Shown piece after piece: positions 1-8,666 of a DNA stretch of 64,000 bases; position 1 is the stretch's first letter, and every line of letters begins with the position of its first letter. Under the pieces are notes generated by a model. It was not told the origin of the DNA and ran no database searches. It was given only the letters and a program-made list of their open reading frames with translations. Source of the stretch: Pseudomonas huaxiensis (lineage in GTDB: Bacteria; Pseudomonadota; Gammaproteobacteria; Pseudomonadales; Pseudomonadaceae); contig NZ_QKVL01000014.1 of assembly GCF_003231275.1 (NCBI RefSeq), positions 1 to 64,000 of the forward strand, given 5' to 3'. A program made the position numbers and the translations under genes.

Positions 1-636
1 GGTCGGCCGCTGATCACTGGGCGGCCCTAATCGCAAAGCATCGATAATTCCGTAACCTGCCAGGGTTGTTGGGTTCTCACCCGAAGTCACGACCCCGCGC
101 GCATTGATCGTCAATTTTGTGAATGTGCCTGCAGGGCGAGTTGCCGGAAGCACCTCGACGATTCGGGTATCGACATACTCTCGCGTTGCAAGCACCACGG
201 ACGGATCGATCTTGAGCTGCACGTTCGCCGTACTGGTGACGATGAGGTTCAGCCGCACGACTTGAGTCTTGCCGGTACCCTGGCTGAGCAGCGGCTTGAA
301 GCTTGGCGCGCAGTTGGCCACGGCCACAAGGTCGCCGGCAGCGTCGTATAGTCCGATTTCACGGATCCACCAGCCACCGACGTCCGGCGGGATTACCTGT
401 TCGGCGATGATGATGCTGGCGTTGCTGGGATCCACCTTGACGGTGTTCAGCGGCGCCCGGCGCCGCTCGTTGATCAGGCGGGTCTGCAGGCGATCGGGGA
501 GAGGTTCGACGCCGTTGGCGTCGCCGACGCCCATCTGGGCGAATGTCCAGGGCACGCCCAGGGCATCGGCGTTCGCCTGCTTGGCCTCGCCGATCGCGGT
601 CAGGATCGCGAAGAACTGGCTGTTCTGGTCAGTCAT
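1..636 (-). CDS. H: P2-type tail fibre protein, N-terminal part (gene continues past the left edge)
   Basis: The reading frame is open from an ATG at 636 to the window edge, about 212 residues. The N-terminus (MTDQNSQFFAIL...) and the run with the GGWWIREIGLYD motif (about residues 75-90) match the phage tail-collar/tail-fibre N-terminal family (DUF3751-like) that attaches P2 gpH-type fibres to the baseplate. It overlaps the upstream gpI gene by ATGA, which is the normal I-H order in P2-like phages. The receptor-binding C-terminus is outside the window, so host range cannot be judged. Confidence 0.85.
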   Translation of the reverse strand, partial: MTDQNSQFFAILTAIGEAKQANADALGVPWTFAQMGVGDANGVEPLPDRLQTRLINERRRAPLNTVKVDPSNASIIIAEQVIPPDVGGWWIREIGLYDAAGDLVAVANCAPSFKPLLSQGTGKTQVVRLNLIVTSTANVQLKIDPSVVLATREYVDTRIVEVLPATRPAGTFTKLTINARGVVTSGENPTTLAGYGIIDALRLGPPSDQRPT

Positions 637-1247
637 GGGTAAACGTCCAGGGTTTCGATGTGATGATCACGGCCGGCATGGCCGAACGTGCCGTTGACGA
701 CGATGTCCCGCGCGATTGGCGGGTACACGTCAATTTCTTCCCCATCGGTCAGCGCCGCGGCGATTCGTAGGGAGCCGGTGGTGGAAAGAGTGATGGCCAG
801 GCCGACCAGATGGCGGGTGAGGGGCTTGGCGTCGTCGATGAGCCATGTCAGCTCGTCGTACATTTCGTCGGTGATGCCGGTGTCCAGGACGCCGATCTTG
901 AGTGCGAAGGTGCCCGGCGAGCCCTGGGGCGTCATGTTGAACCACTCCACAACATCGATCAGGTAGCCGAGCGGCTCGACCACGCGCCGCAGCGCGCCGA
1001 TGGTTCCCTTCCTGGTGTGGATGAAGAACGCGGCGCGGATGGCCCGGCGCTTCGCCGCCTCTGGCCAGGCGCTTGACCAGCGATCAACGGAGAAGGCCCA
1101 GGCCAGGTAGGGCAGCAGCGCGAGCGGGCAGCGGTCGGGATTCATCAGGTCGCGGATCGGGATCGGCACCCGCTGGATTTCGGCCAGAGCCTGAGCTGCG
1201 TTGCGCTCAAGCTGCGTGGCATTGCCTGGCAGTAGCGGCGCGCTCAC
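633..1247 (-). CDS. I: Baseplate/tail protein I (P2 gpI family)
   Basis: The 204-residue product matches phage tail protein I. Its N-terminal half has the family pattern (LLPYLAWAFSVDRW at about 43-56, then an Arg/Ala-rich helix and the RKGTIGALRRVVEPLGY segment). In P2, gpI forms part of the baseplate wedge with gpJ. The gene is coupled by ATGA overlaps to J upstream and to the fibre gene downstream, so it lies inside the V-W-J-I-H late operon. Confidence 0.9.
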   Translation of the reverse strand: MSAPLLPGNATQLERNAAQALAEIQRVPIPIRDLMNPDRCPLALLPYLAWAFSVDRWSSAWPEAAKRRAIRAAFFIHTRKGTIGALRRVVEPLGYLIDVVEWFNMTPQGSPGTFALKIGVLDTGITDEMYDELTWLIDDAKPLTRHLVGLAITLSTTGSLRIAAALTDGEEIDVYPPIARDIVVNGTFGHAGRDHHIETLDVYP

Positions 1248-2158
1248 TGCACAACCTCGGCGGCCAGTTGGATGCCGGTGCAGTACGGCGCCTGGGCGAG
1301 TGTCGCGTTGATGTCCTGCCAGCCCTGCAGCTCGACCTTGCGTACGCCTTCAACGTGCAGCGCCGCGTGGATCGCTGACTGTGAGACCTGCATGCCCAGC
1401 CGTCGGCGCTGTCCGACGTAGGATTCCAGTCTCTGCCGGGCGGCGGCAAGGATGAGGTCGGACTCAGGTCCTGGAGTGCTGAGGAACAGCTTTGCGCTCA
1501 CTTGGTACCGCACTATCTCCGCCCCTTGGACTGTCAGCCGGTCAGCGACCGGGCGGCGGTCCTCATCGTTCAGGTACTTGAATACGGTGGTCAGGAGCGC
1601 CTGGGTGGCCGTGCCGTCACCGGCGGCCGCCTGGACGGTCACAACCGCCACTGCCGGCGACGGGCTTTCGGCCGAGGCGTCGGCAACCTGACCGTCGGCG
1701 TTCCGGGCGTGAAAGATGTAGGCATTGCGGGGGCCGGCGGTGCTCAGGCCTTCGAAAGCCATTTGCGCACGCTCGCGGAGGCTGTCGTCGCTTTCCAGCT
1801 CCTCGGCGATCGGCGGGATGGCCTTCGGCGCAGCAGCTCGAATCACCAGGCGTTGAACGTTGAAGTTGGCGGCGACCTGGTCAAGGTCCGAGCCTTTCGC
1901 TGTGCTGAGGAGGGTTGCCAGCGCCGCTTCGTTGCATCGCTGCCGCCAGACCGTTTCGCGGTATGCGTTCTCCTGCAGGAGTTTGGTCAAAGGCTCAGAC
2001 TCAAGCTCCAGGCGCCCTGCGATCTCGGCCTGTTCGTCCGCAGGCCACAAACCGATCATGTACGCCTTTCGCTCCTGCAGGATGGCCTCGTAGTCGATCT
2101 GCTCGACTACGGCCGGCGCCGGCAGGAGGCTGAAGTCGATCGGTGTGAAGGTGGTCAT
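1244..2158 (-). CDS. J: Baseplate wedge protein J (P2 gpJ family)
   Basis: The 304-residue product is close in length to P2 gpJ. The N-terminus (MTTFTPIDFSLLPAPAVVEQ) and the following EERKAYMIGLWP-like region are typical of baseplate J proteins. I chose the ATG at 2158 because the frame upstream of it reads a different, Arg/Pro/His-rich translation that overlaps gene W out of frame. The gene overlaps W by 4 nt (ATGA) and I by 4 nt. Confidence 0.9.
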   Translation of the reverse strand: MTTFTPIDFSLLPAPAVVEQIDYEAILQERKAYMIGLWPADEQAEIAGRLELESEPLTKLLQENAYRETVWRQRCNEAALATLLSTAKGSDLDQVAANFNVQRLVIRAAAPKAIPPIAEELESDDSLRERAQMAFEGLSTAGPRNAYIFHARNADGQVADASAESPSPAVAVVTVQAAAGDGTATQALLTTVFKYLNDEDRRPVADRLTVQGAEIVRYQVSAKLFLSTPGPESDLILAAARQRLESYVGQRRRLGMQVSQSAIHAALHVEGVRKVELQGWQDINATLAQAPYCTGIQLAAEVVQ

Positions 2159-2499
2159 GTGCTGGCCCCCAGTTGCAAGGAAGTGCTGAGGTTGAATGGC
2201 TCGTTGCTGTCGACCAGGACGCCGTCGATTTCCAGCTCCGCACGGCCGGACAGGTCGGAGAGATGGAACTGCACACGCGACAGGCTGATCCGGGGTTCCC
2301 AGTTCACAAGTGCCATGGCGGTGGCGGCGATCAGGCGGATCCTGGTTGTGGCGTTCTGTGGCTGATCGATCAGCTCCGGCAGCAGGCTGCCGTACTCGCG
2401 GCGGGCGATCCTGGTACCGAGACGGGTGGTGAGGATGTCCTCGACGGACTGGGTGATGTGCTCCAGCTCCGTCAGCGGGCGGCCGTTTCTGCGGTTCAT
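2155..2499 (-). CDS. W: Baseplate protein W (P2 gpW, gp25-like lysozyme family)
   Basis: The 114-residue product has the gp25/GPW pattern: an early SVEDILTTRLGTRIARREYGSLLPELID segment (residues 17-45) followed by a region with the NWEPRISL motif. It is a baseplate wedge component. It sits between V and J with 4-nt overlaps on both sides, the P2 order. Confidence 0.92.
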   Translation of the reverse strand: MNRRNGRPLTELEHITQSVEDILTTRLGTRIARREYGSLLPELIDQPQNATTRIRLIAATAMALVNWEPRISLSRVQFHLSDLSGRAELEIDGVLVDSNEPFNLSTSLQLGAST

Positions 2500-3071
2500 G
2501 GCTGCGGCCCATCTGTCGTACCGTCACCGCGCGCCACACCGGTGTGCTTGTGCTGCACGACGCTGACGCCGCCGGCGACCACGTCCTGGCTCACGGTGAC
2601 CTTGCCTGTCACGGTCTGGTTGCCGGTCTGGATGTAGTCGCCCTTGTGTGTGATCGGGCCCTCAATCGTGATCCCACCGGTACTGACAAGGTTGGTGGTG
2701 CCGCCGGCCGGCAGCGTGACGTTGAGGTGGTGAGCGATGCTGTCGTACTCGATCACGGCGCCGTCACGGTAGGTGCGGCGGTGCAGGCCGGCACGATCGC
2801 CATTGGCGGGAATCGCATCACTGAATAGGCCGGTGAAGACCACGCCATTTGCGAGCTGACCACTCGGGGATATCAGGAGGACCTGTTCACCAGGTGTTGG
2901 CGGATCCCAGTCGACATCCTGGCCGGCACGCCCGGCAACCCACGGCAGCCAAGTGGTCACCAGGTCGCCGGTACTGACGGTCACGCGGGGCGGCACATGC
3001 TGCACTGCGGCGATAGTGCCGAAGCGGACCATGTTTTCCAGCAGTCGGGAGAGCGTGGGGAGATCGTTCAT
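2496..3071 (-). CDS. V: Baseplate spike/assembly protein V (P2 gpV family)
   Basis: The 191-residue product has the order expected for the P2 tail spike: an N-terminal OB-fold-like part, a central Gly/Thr-rich beta-repeat part and a C-terminal HxH metal-binding tip (VVQHKHTG at about 173-180). The start resembles P2 gpV (short helix, then a MVRFGTI segment), so the full-length ATG at 3071 is preferred over the internal Met at residue 14. A late-promoter-like dyad lies 47 nt upstream. Confidence 0.92.
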   Translation of the reverse strand: MNDLPTLSRLLENMVRFGTIAAVQHVPPRVTVSTGDLVTTWLPWVAGRAGQDVDWDPPTPGEQVLLISPSGQLANGVVFTGLFSDAIPANGDRAGLHRRTYRDGAVIEYDSIAHHLNVTLPAGGTTNLVSTGGITIEGPITHKGDYIQTGNQTVTGKVTVSQDVVAGGVSVVQHKHTGVARGDGTTDGPQP

Positions 3072-3113
3072 GGCGCGATGGTGGCGCCGGGCTCATGCGC
3101 GCGCAGCACGCGG

Positions 3114-3140
3114 GGGTTGTACGGCGCGCGGCTACAGGGC
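3114..3140 (-). promoter_or_regulatory. Ogr/Delta-type late activator site upstream of V (candidate)
   Basis: On the minus strand the dyad reads TGTAGC-N7-TACAAC-like, with TGT and ACA at the ends separated by 13 nt (TGT complement at 3134-3136, ACA complement at 3118-3120). A near-identical copy lies at 9605-9623. P2 places late promoters upstream of V and between O and P, and P2 Ogr binds a TGT-N12-ACA site. Spacing here is N13 and the implied start would be very near the V start codon, so the exact promoter is uncertain. Confidence 0.5.
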
Positions 3141-3587
3141 GAGGTGGTCGATCAAGGCGTCACGGATGAGCTGATGATCGATGTCGGTCAGGCCGAGAAT
3201 TTCGCGGCGCTCGTACAAGGCGGTCGGCCCCCGCGGCGCGACCCGGTCGCGCAGGCCGTCCTGGTGCACACGGGCAATACGCGCAATGCGCCCGGTGAAA
3301 CCGACCGTGGCGAGGCTCTTGTCGCCGCGGGCTTTCATGTAGCTGGCGGCGCGTAGCTTCTGGAACATCTTGGCCTTGCGCTTCACCCGGCCCTGCTTTT
3401 CTCGCAGCTTGGAGGGCTTGCGCGGGGCGAACGGCGTGCCGTCCGGGTTGCGCTGGGCGTTGATCCGCTGCTGCTGGGAGCGACGGAGCTGCTGGGCGAT
3501 CGACCTGGCCAGCTTCGCGCGCTCGGGCGCGGCGATGCGCTGCAGGAGAGGATTGATCCAGGTGTCGAGTGATTCAAGGTCAGCCAT
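3132..3587 (-). CDS. S: Tail completion protein S (P2 gpS family)
   Basis: The 151-residue, strongly basic product (many Arg/Lys between residues 30 and 85) matches the phage virion morphogenesis/gpS family in length and pattern, including the RNPDGTPFAPRK motif. The start MADLESLDTW at 3587 lies just inside the end of R, whose stop is at 3580. Between S and V are only 60 bp, which hold the activator-like dyad. Confidence 0.9.
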   Translation of the reverse strand: MADLESLDTWINPLLQRIAAPERAKLARSIAQQLRRSQQQRINAQRNPDGTPFAPRKPSKLREKQGRVKRKAKMFQKLRAASYMKARGDKSLATVGFTGRIARIARVHQDGLRDRVAPRGPTALYERREILGLTDIDHQLIRDALIDHLAL

Positions 3588-4113
3588 GTTGTGGCCGCTT
3601 CGGGTGCGGGCTCGCCAGGGCCATGCCATCGGGCGCCGCCGGCGGCTGGTAGGTGGTTACCTGCTCACCGTTGGCGTAAATCTCGATCGGGCCGTGTGGT
3701 TCGTACATCTCGTAGCCCCGATCAGCCGGGTGGCTGACGTCGTATTTGCCCTGGTCGTTGAGCTTGACGACGACGCGCTCGGTCAGCGGCAGGCTGATGC
3801 TCATGTCCACTTTGCTGCCGTCCAGAATATCGACCTCGAATTTCAACCCTTCCTTCGACTTGTCCAGGTTGGCCAGCAGCTCGGGCTGGTTCACCCGCAG
3901 CCAGCCGAGGATCGGCAGCATGACCGTGTCGGGATGGCCAGCGAAGTCGGTGAGGATGAGCTGCAGGCTGTACTCGTACTCGAATGACAGGGACGTCGCG
4001 GCGGTGCAACGGACCTTGCCGTTGTCGATGAAGACCAGCAGTCGATCAGGGTTGCGTGCGAGATCCGGAACGGCGGCGAGCAGGTGGGCGCGTAGGCTAT
4101 CGGGCTTGTTCAT
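3580..4113 (-). CDS. R: Tail completion protein R (P2 gpR family)
   Basis: The 177-residue product starts MNKPDSLRAHLLAAVPDLARNPDRL, the usual opening of P2 gpR tail completion proteins, and carries the family's YEYSLQLILTDFAGH segment. R and S act together in finishing the tail tube end. The N-terminal coding part overlaps the end of the lysC gene (stop at 4097). Confidence 0.9.
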   Translation of the reverse strand: MNKPDSLRAHLLAAVPDLARNPDRLLVFIDNGKVRCTAATSLSFEYEYSLQLILTDFAGHPDTVMLPILGWLRVNQPELLANLDKSKEGLKFEVDILDGSKVDMSISLPLTERVVVKLNDQGKYDVSHPADRGYEMYEPHGPIEIYANGEQVTTYQPPAAPDGMALASPHPKRPQHG

Positions 4114-4366
4114 CGGTGTTCACCTGGTGCTTATAGATGAGGTCGACCTGGGCGGCACATTCGGCCCACGCCTGTTCGACCTGGTCTTCGTCACTGAGCA
4201 GGTTGCCGTTGTTCGCCGGCGCCGTCGCCGGCAGCACGCACGGCACCACTGCGGGACAGCCAGTCACGATAAGCGTCGGCGCCGGTGAGGGCGGGGCGCT
4301 CGCGCAGCCGGCGAGCAGCGTCAGGCAGAGGCTGGTCAGCCCAGTTACGGAGTTGGTCGTTTTCAC
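4097..4366 (-). CDS. lysC: LysC / Rz1-like outer-membrane spanin lipoprotein
   Basis: A GTG at 4366 opens an 89-residue frame with a hydrophobic signal ending in a lipobox (LTLLAGC) and a Pro-rich stretch directly after it (ASAPPSPAPT), the hallmark of Rz1-type o-spanins. It overlaps the end of lysB by about 176 nt in another frame, the standard embedded-spanin arrangement. The start is inferred from the lipobox position and a GAGGAC sequence upstream. The product should pair with LysB to disrupt the outer membrane at lysis. Confidence 0.78.
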   Translation of the reverse strand: MKTTNSVTGLTSLCLTLLAGCASAPPSPAPTLIVTGCPAVVPCVLPATAPANNGNLLSDEDQVEQAWAECAAQVDLIYKHQVNTDEQAR

Positions 4367-4652
4367 GCTTGAGGTCCTCGATCTGTCGCCGGCGATCGGC
4401 CAGGCCAAGGCGAAGCTCGCCCAGGAGCTGGAGTTGCTGGGCTTGGGTTTCGCGTTCGCGGTTCAGGGTCTGTTTCAGTTCGGTGGCGGTGGCCAGGTTC
4501 TGGCGCGCTTCGCCCTGGGCGGTGTCGACCTGGTCCTGCAGGCGCTTCGCGTTTTCCTCGGCGGTGTCGAGGCGTTGGTGCTGGCCCCAGGACCAAAGGC
4601 CGGCAGAGAGCAGGAGGGCACCGGCCAGGACGCCGGTGCGGATGTCGATCAC
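4191..4652 (-). CDS. lysB: LysB / Rz-like inner-membrane spanin
   Basis: The GTG start at 4652 overlaps the endolysin stop (GTGA). The 153-residue product has one N-terminal membrane segment (about residues 5-22, VLAGALLLSAGLWSW) followed by a long Gln/Glu/Arg-rich coiled coil, as in i-spanins and P2 LysB. Its 3' third encodes the out-of-frame LysC. Confidence 0.85.
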   Translation of the reverse strand: MIDIRTGVLAGALLLSAGLWSWGQHQRLDTAEENAKRLQDQVDTAQGEARQNLATATELKQTLNRERETQAQQLQLLGELRLGLADRRRQIEDLKRENDQLRNWADQPLPDAARRLRERPALTGADAYRDWLSRSGAVRAAGDGAGEQRQPAQ

Positions 4653-5482
4653 GCTGCAACCTCGCAGGCGCAATCTTGGTGCCGTTCGAACGCACGCTGC
4701 AGCTTCACGTCGTAGAGGTTTCGTTTGTAGTCCGGACCGTTGTAGAGACTGGCCACCGTTGCCCATTTCAGGGCCTTGAGTGCCTTGTGCAGCGCCGGAT
4801 CGGTCTCGATGAATCGGACGAAGGCCTCTAGGTGTTCGGACTCGCTGCGCGACATTCCCGCGACGAAGTCCTGCACGCTGGTGTAGCCCAGGCGTTGCCA
4901 CCAGAACCCCATGATCTGGAATGCGCCCCAAGAGGCGGACTCCAGGGCCGCGGTGTCATCGAGCTGGCGGGCACTGGTCAGGCGCTGGTGCTCGGCGGTA
5001 CCTCCGATGTACCCACCGGGTGACGGGTTAACCAGGGCCGGATATTTCGCGGCCAGTTCAGCGGCGCGCTGCTGGAGCTGGAGCACGTCGACGTCGGTCC
5101 GGGCTACCTGCAGTTGCCGGTACATGATGTGCCGTTCGTAAAGGATCACCGGCTTGCCGTTGTCCAGGAAGCCGCGGCCCTTGGATTCGACTTCGTTCAG
5201 CGCGTACACCGCAGCTACTGGCACGCGGAGACGAGTGGCGGCTCTGACCAGGTCGGCGTTCTGCAGCAGCAACCGGCAGTCGGCGCCCTGCAGGGCGGCA
5301 AGAGTCTTCGGCCCGGCGATGCCATCTGCTACCAGACCGATCCGGAGCTGGTAGGCCCGGACGGCAGCCTCGGTCCCGGCGCCGTAGACGCCATCGGCCA
5401 CCAGCTTGGCGCCCAGATCGTTGAGCTTGCGCTGCAGGTCGCGGACGGCCTGCGAGCGATCGCCGTGTTGGAGAGTTGTCAT
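4649..5482 (-). CDS. Endolysin: peptidoglycan-binding domain plus N-acetylmuramidase
   Basis: The 277-residue product has an N-terminal PG_binding_1 repeat (GDRSQAVRDLQRKLNDLGA at about 7-25, then DGVYGAGTEAAVRAYQ and DGIAGPKTL) and a C-terminal N-acetylmuramidase domain of the DUF3380 type (NEVESKGRGF, KPVILYERHIMYR, SWGAFQIMGFWW). There is no signal peptide, so export depends on the holin. It lies between holin and spanin genes with 4-nt overlaps. Confidence 0.93.
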   Translation of the reverse strand: MTTLQHGDRSQAVRDLQRKLNDLGAKLVADGVYGAGTEAAVRAYQLRIGLVADGIAGPKTLAALQGADCRLLLQNADLVRAATRLRVPVAAVYALNEVESKGRGFLDNGKPVILYERHIMYRQLQVARTDVDVLQLQQRAAELAAKYPALVNPSPGGYIGGTAEHQRLTSARQLDDTAALESASWGAFQIMGFWWQRLGYTSVQDFVAGMSRSESEHLEAFVRFIETDPALHKALKALKWATVASLYNGPDYKRNLYDVKLQRAFERHQDCACEVAA

Positions 5483-5757
5483 ACGCTGGGCCTCAGCAGG
5501 GCGGCGACGTTGCCGCGAGATCGACAGATCAGGATGCAGAGCAGCACGGCGGTCACGGTCTGCCAGAAGCTGACGGGCGGCCGGTACAGCAGCAAATCCA
5601 GGCCGTTAAGGCACAGGGCGGCGCCGAACAGGCTGGCCAGCAACGAAATGCCCAGACGGTACCGGGCTTCGCCGCGGTTGTAGCAGACCAGGCGCAAGGC
5701 GCCGAGCAGGTACGCAGCGGCGGTAATGAGCGGCACGGCAGTGGTGATGATCGACAT
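5479..5757 (-). CDS. Phage holin (holin family 3-like)
   Basis: The ATG at 5757 gives 92 residues with three hydrophobic segments (about 5-20, 35-52 and 62-75) and a short basic tail, matching small three-helix phage holins. Its stop overlaps the endolysin start (ATGA), supporting a holin-endolysin pair. Another small membrane protein lies immediately upstream, so which of the two is holin and which antiholin is open. Confidence 0.8.
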   Translation of the reverse strand: MSIITTAVPLITAAAYLLGALRLVCYNRGEARYRLGISLLASLFGAALCLNGLDLLLYRPPVSFWQTVTAVLLCILICRSRGNVAALLRPSV

Positions 5758-5758
5758 G

Positions 5759-6112
5759 TCAGCTTCCTCCACGGATGCGGCGAACGATCTCGAACAGGTC
5801 GGCCTGCTCGACCCAGACCATGCACTTGATGCTGATCGGGATCACGACCAGAGCGCTGGCGAAAGCGGCGCCTCCGGAGGTGATGAACGGGGCGAAGGCC
5901 AGAGCCACGGGGGCAAAGAGGTAGCCGACTCCGACCGACAGGGTGAGCGAGCCCAACCGCTGCCAGACCTTGAGGTCGCGCTTGGTGCTGGTCACCAGCC
6001 AGGCGCCGAGGACAGCGCCGAACAGAGCGCCGCCATCGATCAGGGGCACGGCGGTGGCCAGGCCCAGGCCCATCAGCAGGCCGGTGATTGTTCCGGAAGT
6101 CGGGTCAGCCAT
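5759..6112 (-). CDS. Second small membrane protein of the lysis cassette (putative holin/antiholin)
   Basis: The 117-residue product has three to four hydrophobic stretches (around 8-24, 28-42, 55-75 and 80-97), a Gly-rich N-terminus and a charged C-terminus. It ends one base before the downstream holin gene. It matches the 'putative holin' found in Pseudomonas P2-like prophages at this location. Function is inferred from topology and context only. Confidence 0.7.
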   Translation of the reverse strand: MADPTSGTITGLLMGLGLATAVPLIDGGALFGAVLGAWLVTSTKRDLKVWQRLGSLTLSVGVGYLFAPVALAFAPFITSGGAAFASALVVIPISIKCMVWVEQADLFEIVRRIRGGS

Positions 6113-6136
6113 GATGCAGAGTCCTTTTCTTGGTGG

Positions 6137-6349
6137 TCAGTCCCATAGGTTCACCATCGCCCTGGTCGGGGCTGGGGTTTGGAGGTCGGGGAGGGTGACG
6201 AGCAGGCCGGTGGGCAGTTGCGGGCCGTAATCTGCCAGTCCTGGATTGGCGTGGAGCACCGCCTCGACGACGCCGGCCGTGCGGCCGTAGTGACGCCAGC
6301 AGAGGGCATCAACGGTGTCGTTCTGGATAGTGCGCAGTTGGGTTGTCAT
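6137..6349 (-). CDS. X: Tail protein X (P2 gpX family)
   Basis: The 70-residue product is the right length for gpX and carries the LysM-like pattern (T-x2-NDTVDALCWRHYG, then LPTGLLVTLPD). The ATG at 6349 shares one base with the stop of L (TGATG). In P2 gpX is needed for tail assembly. Confidence 0.88.
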   Translation of the reverse strand: MTTQLRTIQNDTVDALCWRHYGRTAGVVEAVLHANPGLADYGPQLPTGLLVTLPDLQTPAPTRAMVNLWD

Positions 6350-6810
6350 CACAGCAGCTCGACAGTGGTACGCGACTTGCCGAGGAAGTCGCGGATCGCC
6401 CAGCGCTGGTCGCGGCGGTAGTCGTCGATGGTTGGCGCGGTGTCTTCGGCGTTCTTGCTGCCGCTGCCGGTGGTGTCGTAGCCGCGGTATCGCTCGCACA
6501 CCTCGGCACCGGTGGCAGCCTCGATCGCGCGCAGGTACAGGTAGACGTGTTTGGTGACATCGCCGACCGGCGGGCTGGGGACCTCGGTCAGGGCGACGAA
6601 GCCCTCGGCCCGTTTGGCTTGCAGCCATGCGTCCAACTCGTCGTTGACACTGATGGCCGCGGCGATGATTGCGGTTTCGAGCCTGGCGGGGGTGACGCTG
6701 GAGTCGATGCGCAGGGATTTGCGCAGCTTTTCGATATCGATCGAGGGCCAGAAAGTGTCGGTGTTGATGTGGCCGCTGGGCACCGGGGCGCCGGCAATGA
6801 ATCCGCTCAT
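6349..6810 (-). CDS. L: Head completion/stabilisation protein L (P2 gpL family)
   Basis: The 153-residue product matches head completion protein L, with an early FWPSIDIEKLRKSLRID segment, the TPARLETAIIAAA helix and a C-terminal RRDQRWAIRDFLG motif. It lies between small terminase (M) and X as in P2. About 100 bp separate it from M; I see no further gene there. Confidence 0.88.
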   Translation of the reverse strand: MSGFIAGAPVPSGHINTDTFWPSIDIEKLRKSLRIDSSVTPARLETAIIAAAISVNDELDAWLQAKRAEGFVALTEVPSPPVGDVTKHVYLYLRAIEAATGAEVCERYRGYDTTGSGSKNAEDTAPTIDDYRRDQRWAIRDFLGKSRTTVELL

Positions 6811-6910
6811 GATGGCGTGCTCTGGAATAGATCGGCGGTGGTCGGGACTTCACAGGTGAGCCTGATGGCCGCTGATCCGTCCCGAGCCGCCGGGTGCGTG
6901 GGACGCTCGG

Positions 6911-7612
6911 TTAGCCGGCGGTGCCGGCGATTTTCTTCAGGAGGCGTTCGGCGGCCTCCAGATCCTTCTTGCCACCGCAGTGGCTGTTCAGGCCGATGGC
7001 GCTTTTCAGGAAGTCGATACCTTCCTGGATCTGGCCTGGCTGCCCCGGATTGGAAAGGTCCAGGTCACGGAGCTTCGCCTTGCCCAGGGCCAGCTTCAGC
7101 TTCGCTCGGACCTCGTCTGGCATGTCCTGGTTATCGGTGAGTGCCGCCGTGCGGGCCAGCACTTCAATCGGGAATGACTCGCCTGCCTTGAACTCTTTGA
7201 GAGCCGCGTCCGCGACGACTTCTGCGACTGCGCAGCCCGTGGTGCGGGTGAATTTGTCGGTCATCTTGAGACCGTGCTCAAGCGCGTACTTGGCGATATC
7301 CAGTGCTTCGGTATAAGCACCGGCATCCAGCCGCCAGACCATGACCGTCATGAGCACGTCATCCTGGGCGCCACGGCCTTCCGCGAGAACGCCCTCGACG
7401 TAGGGCTTGTACTCGCCAATCAGCTCGGCTTTCACCAGGGCTTTGTGCTGCAGGGACTGCACTTGCCGCAAACGCAGCCCGTCCTGCTGGAGCTTCGCGA
7501 GCATCAGCTCGTACTGGGTAAGCCCGTCCATCAGGGCCGCAGGGGCAGTACGCGCCGCTTCCTTGGCAGCACGCTTACGCAATTGGGTACGTTGAGCGAG
7601 GGTCAGGGTCAT
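6911..7612 (-). CDS. M: Small terminase subunit M (P2 gpM family)
   Basis: The start MTLTLAQRTQLRKRAAKE at 7612 gives 233 residues, near the length of P2 gpM. The product is helical and highly charged at its N-terminus, and it holds the DVLMTVMVWRLDAGAY region of P2 endonuclease-subunit terminases. It recognises cos DNA and works with P. Placement directly after the capsid gene N (4-bp gap) is the P2 order. Confidence 0.88.
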   Translation of the reverse strand: MTLTLAQRTQLRKRAAKEAARTAPAALMDGLTQYELMLAKLQQDGLRLRQVQSLQHKALVKAELIGEYKPYVEGVLAEGRGAQDDVLMTVMVWRLDAGAYTEALDIAKYALEHGLKMTDKFTRTTGCAVAEVVADAALKEFKAGESFPIEVLARTAALTDNQDMPDEVRAKLKLALGKAKLRDLDLSNPGQPGQIQEGIDFLKSAIGLNSHCGGKKDLEAAERLLKKIAGTAG

Positions 7613-7616
7613 GGCT

Positions 7617-8627
7617 TCACACCTTCTCGATGTTCTCGACCAAGGCGCAGGCGCCGAAGTCTTCGATGACATAGGCCTCGTTGGAAGACTGGTAGTCGGC
7701 GACCTGGTCGGCGTCCGGTTCGTCGCGGATGTGGCGACGACGTTTGTCGGCCTGGTAGTAGATGGACAGAACCTTCAACGGACCAACCCAGACGCCGCCT
7801 TCGATGAAGAACGGCGCGTCGTTTTCGATTGGAAGGCCACCAACGCGGGTCTTGGTGATGATCTCGTCCGCTGCATTGGCTTCCTGGTTGGATGCCGCGC
7901 CGTTCTCCAGTGCTTTCAGTTGCTTCGCGTGCAGCAATGCCGGGTCGACGATAACGACCAGGTCAGGACGCTTGCGGTGCCAAGGGTCGAGCAGTTGGAT
8001 GGCATCGAACACCAGGGCGTCGAGGGTCTTGTAGTCGCCAGTAGCGCCCAACTTGACCTTGCCGGCAGTAGCGCCTTCGTCGATCACACGATCAGGCGCT
8101 TTGTCGCGCATCTTCTGCAGCCAGCCGATGTTCACGTCTTCAAGCATGGGGTTGGCATCGAGATCAGTATCGGCGGCTGCGCTGGTGCCGTTGAAGCCGA
8201 TCATGATCCGGTCCAGGCCCTGACGCTCAGCGATCGAGCCGGACAGGATGGTCTGGAACTCAGGGAACTTCGCCCAGGTATCGAGCTTCTGGTAAGACAG
8301 CGAGGTGTCGAAGTTGGTCTTTTTGCAGGCGTAGGTGTCCTTGCTCATCGCGCTGACATCGCGTGGCTGTCGGCGTTTGCCTGGGCCGGTCGCGGTTCGG
8401 CTGGCCGTTGGACCATTGACGCCGAGCAGGATGGCTTCGCCCTCGGCCTCGTCGACCGGAATGATGTTGATCTTCTTCAGGAACCCGCTGGACTCCTGGA
8501 TAGCCTTTTCGAGCTTCTGCACGGGGGTAGGCGCAACGGTGAACGTCTCGGTCGCCGAGGTGACGTCGTTGATCTTGGCTTGCTGGGTCAGGTAGCCGTT
8601 GAAGGCGATCCGGGTGGCTTTCTGCAT
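7617..8627 (-). CDS. N: Major capsid protein N (P2 gpN family)
   Basis: The 336-residue product is a clear P2-family major capsid protein. It starts MQKATRIAFNGYLTQQAKIN, contains the FLKKINIIPVDEAEGE segment and the PDLVVIVDPALLHAK region typical of this HK97-fold family. It sits downstream of scaffold O and upstream of terminase M. P2 gpN is proteolytically trimmed by gpO during head assembly. Confidence 0.95.
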   Translation of the reverse strand: MQKATRIAFNGYLTQQAKINDVTSATETFTVAPTPVQKLEKAIQESSGFLKKINIIPVDEAEGEAILLGVNGPTASRTATGPGKRRQPRDVSAMSKDTYACKKTNFDTSLSYQKLDTWAKFPEFQTILSGSIAERQGLDRIMIGFNGTSAAADTDLDANPMLEDVNIGWLQKMRDKAPDRVIDEGATAGKVKLGATGDYKTLDALVFDAIQLLDPWHRKRPDLVVIVDPALLHAKQLKALENGAASNQEANAADEIITKTRVGGLPIENDAPFFIEGGVWVGPLKVLSIYYQADKRRRHIRDEPDADQVADYQSSNEAYVIEDFGACALVENIEKV

Positions 8628-8666
8628 GGTGTTTCTCCGAACTGGGTGCGTGGTTGAGGCTGGGGA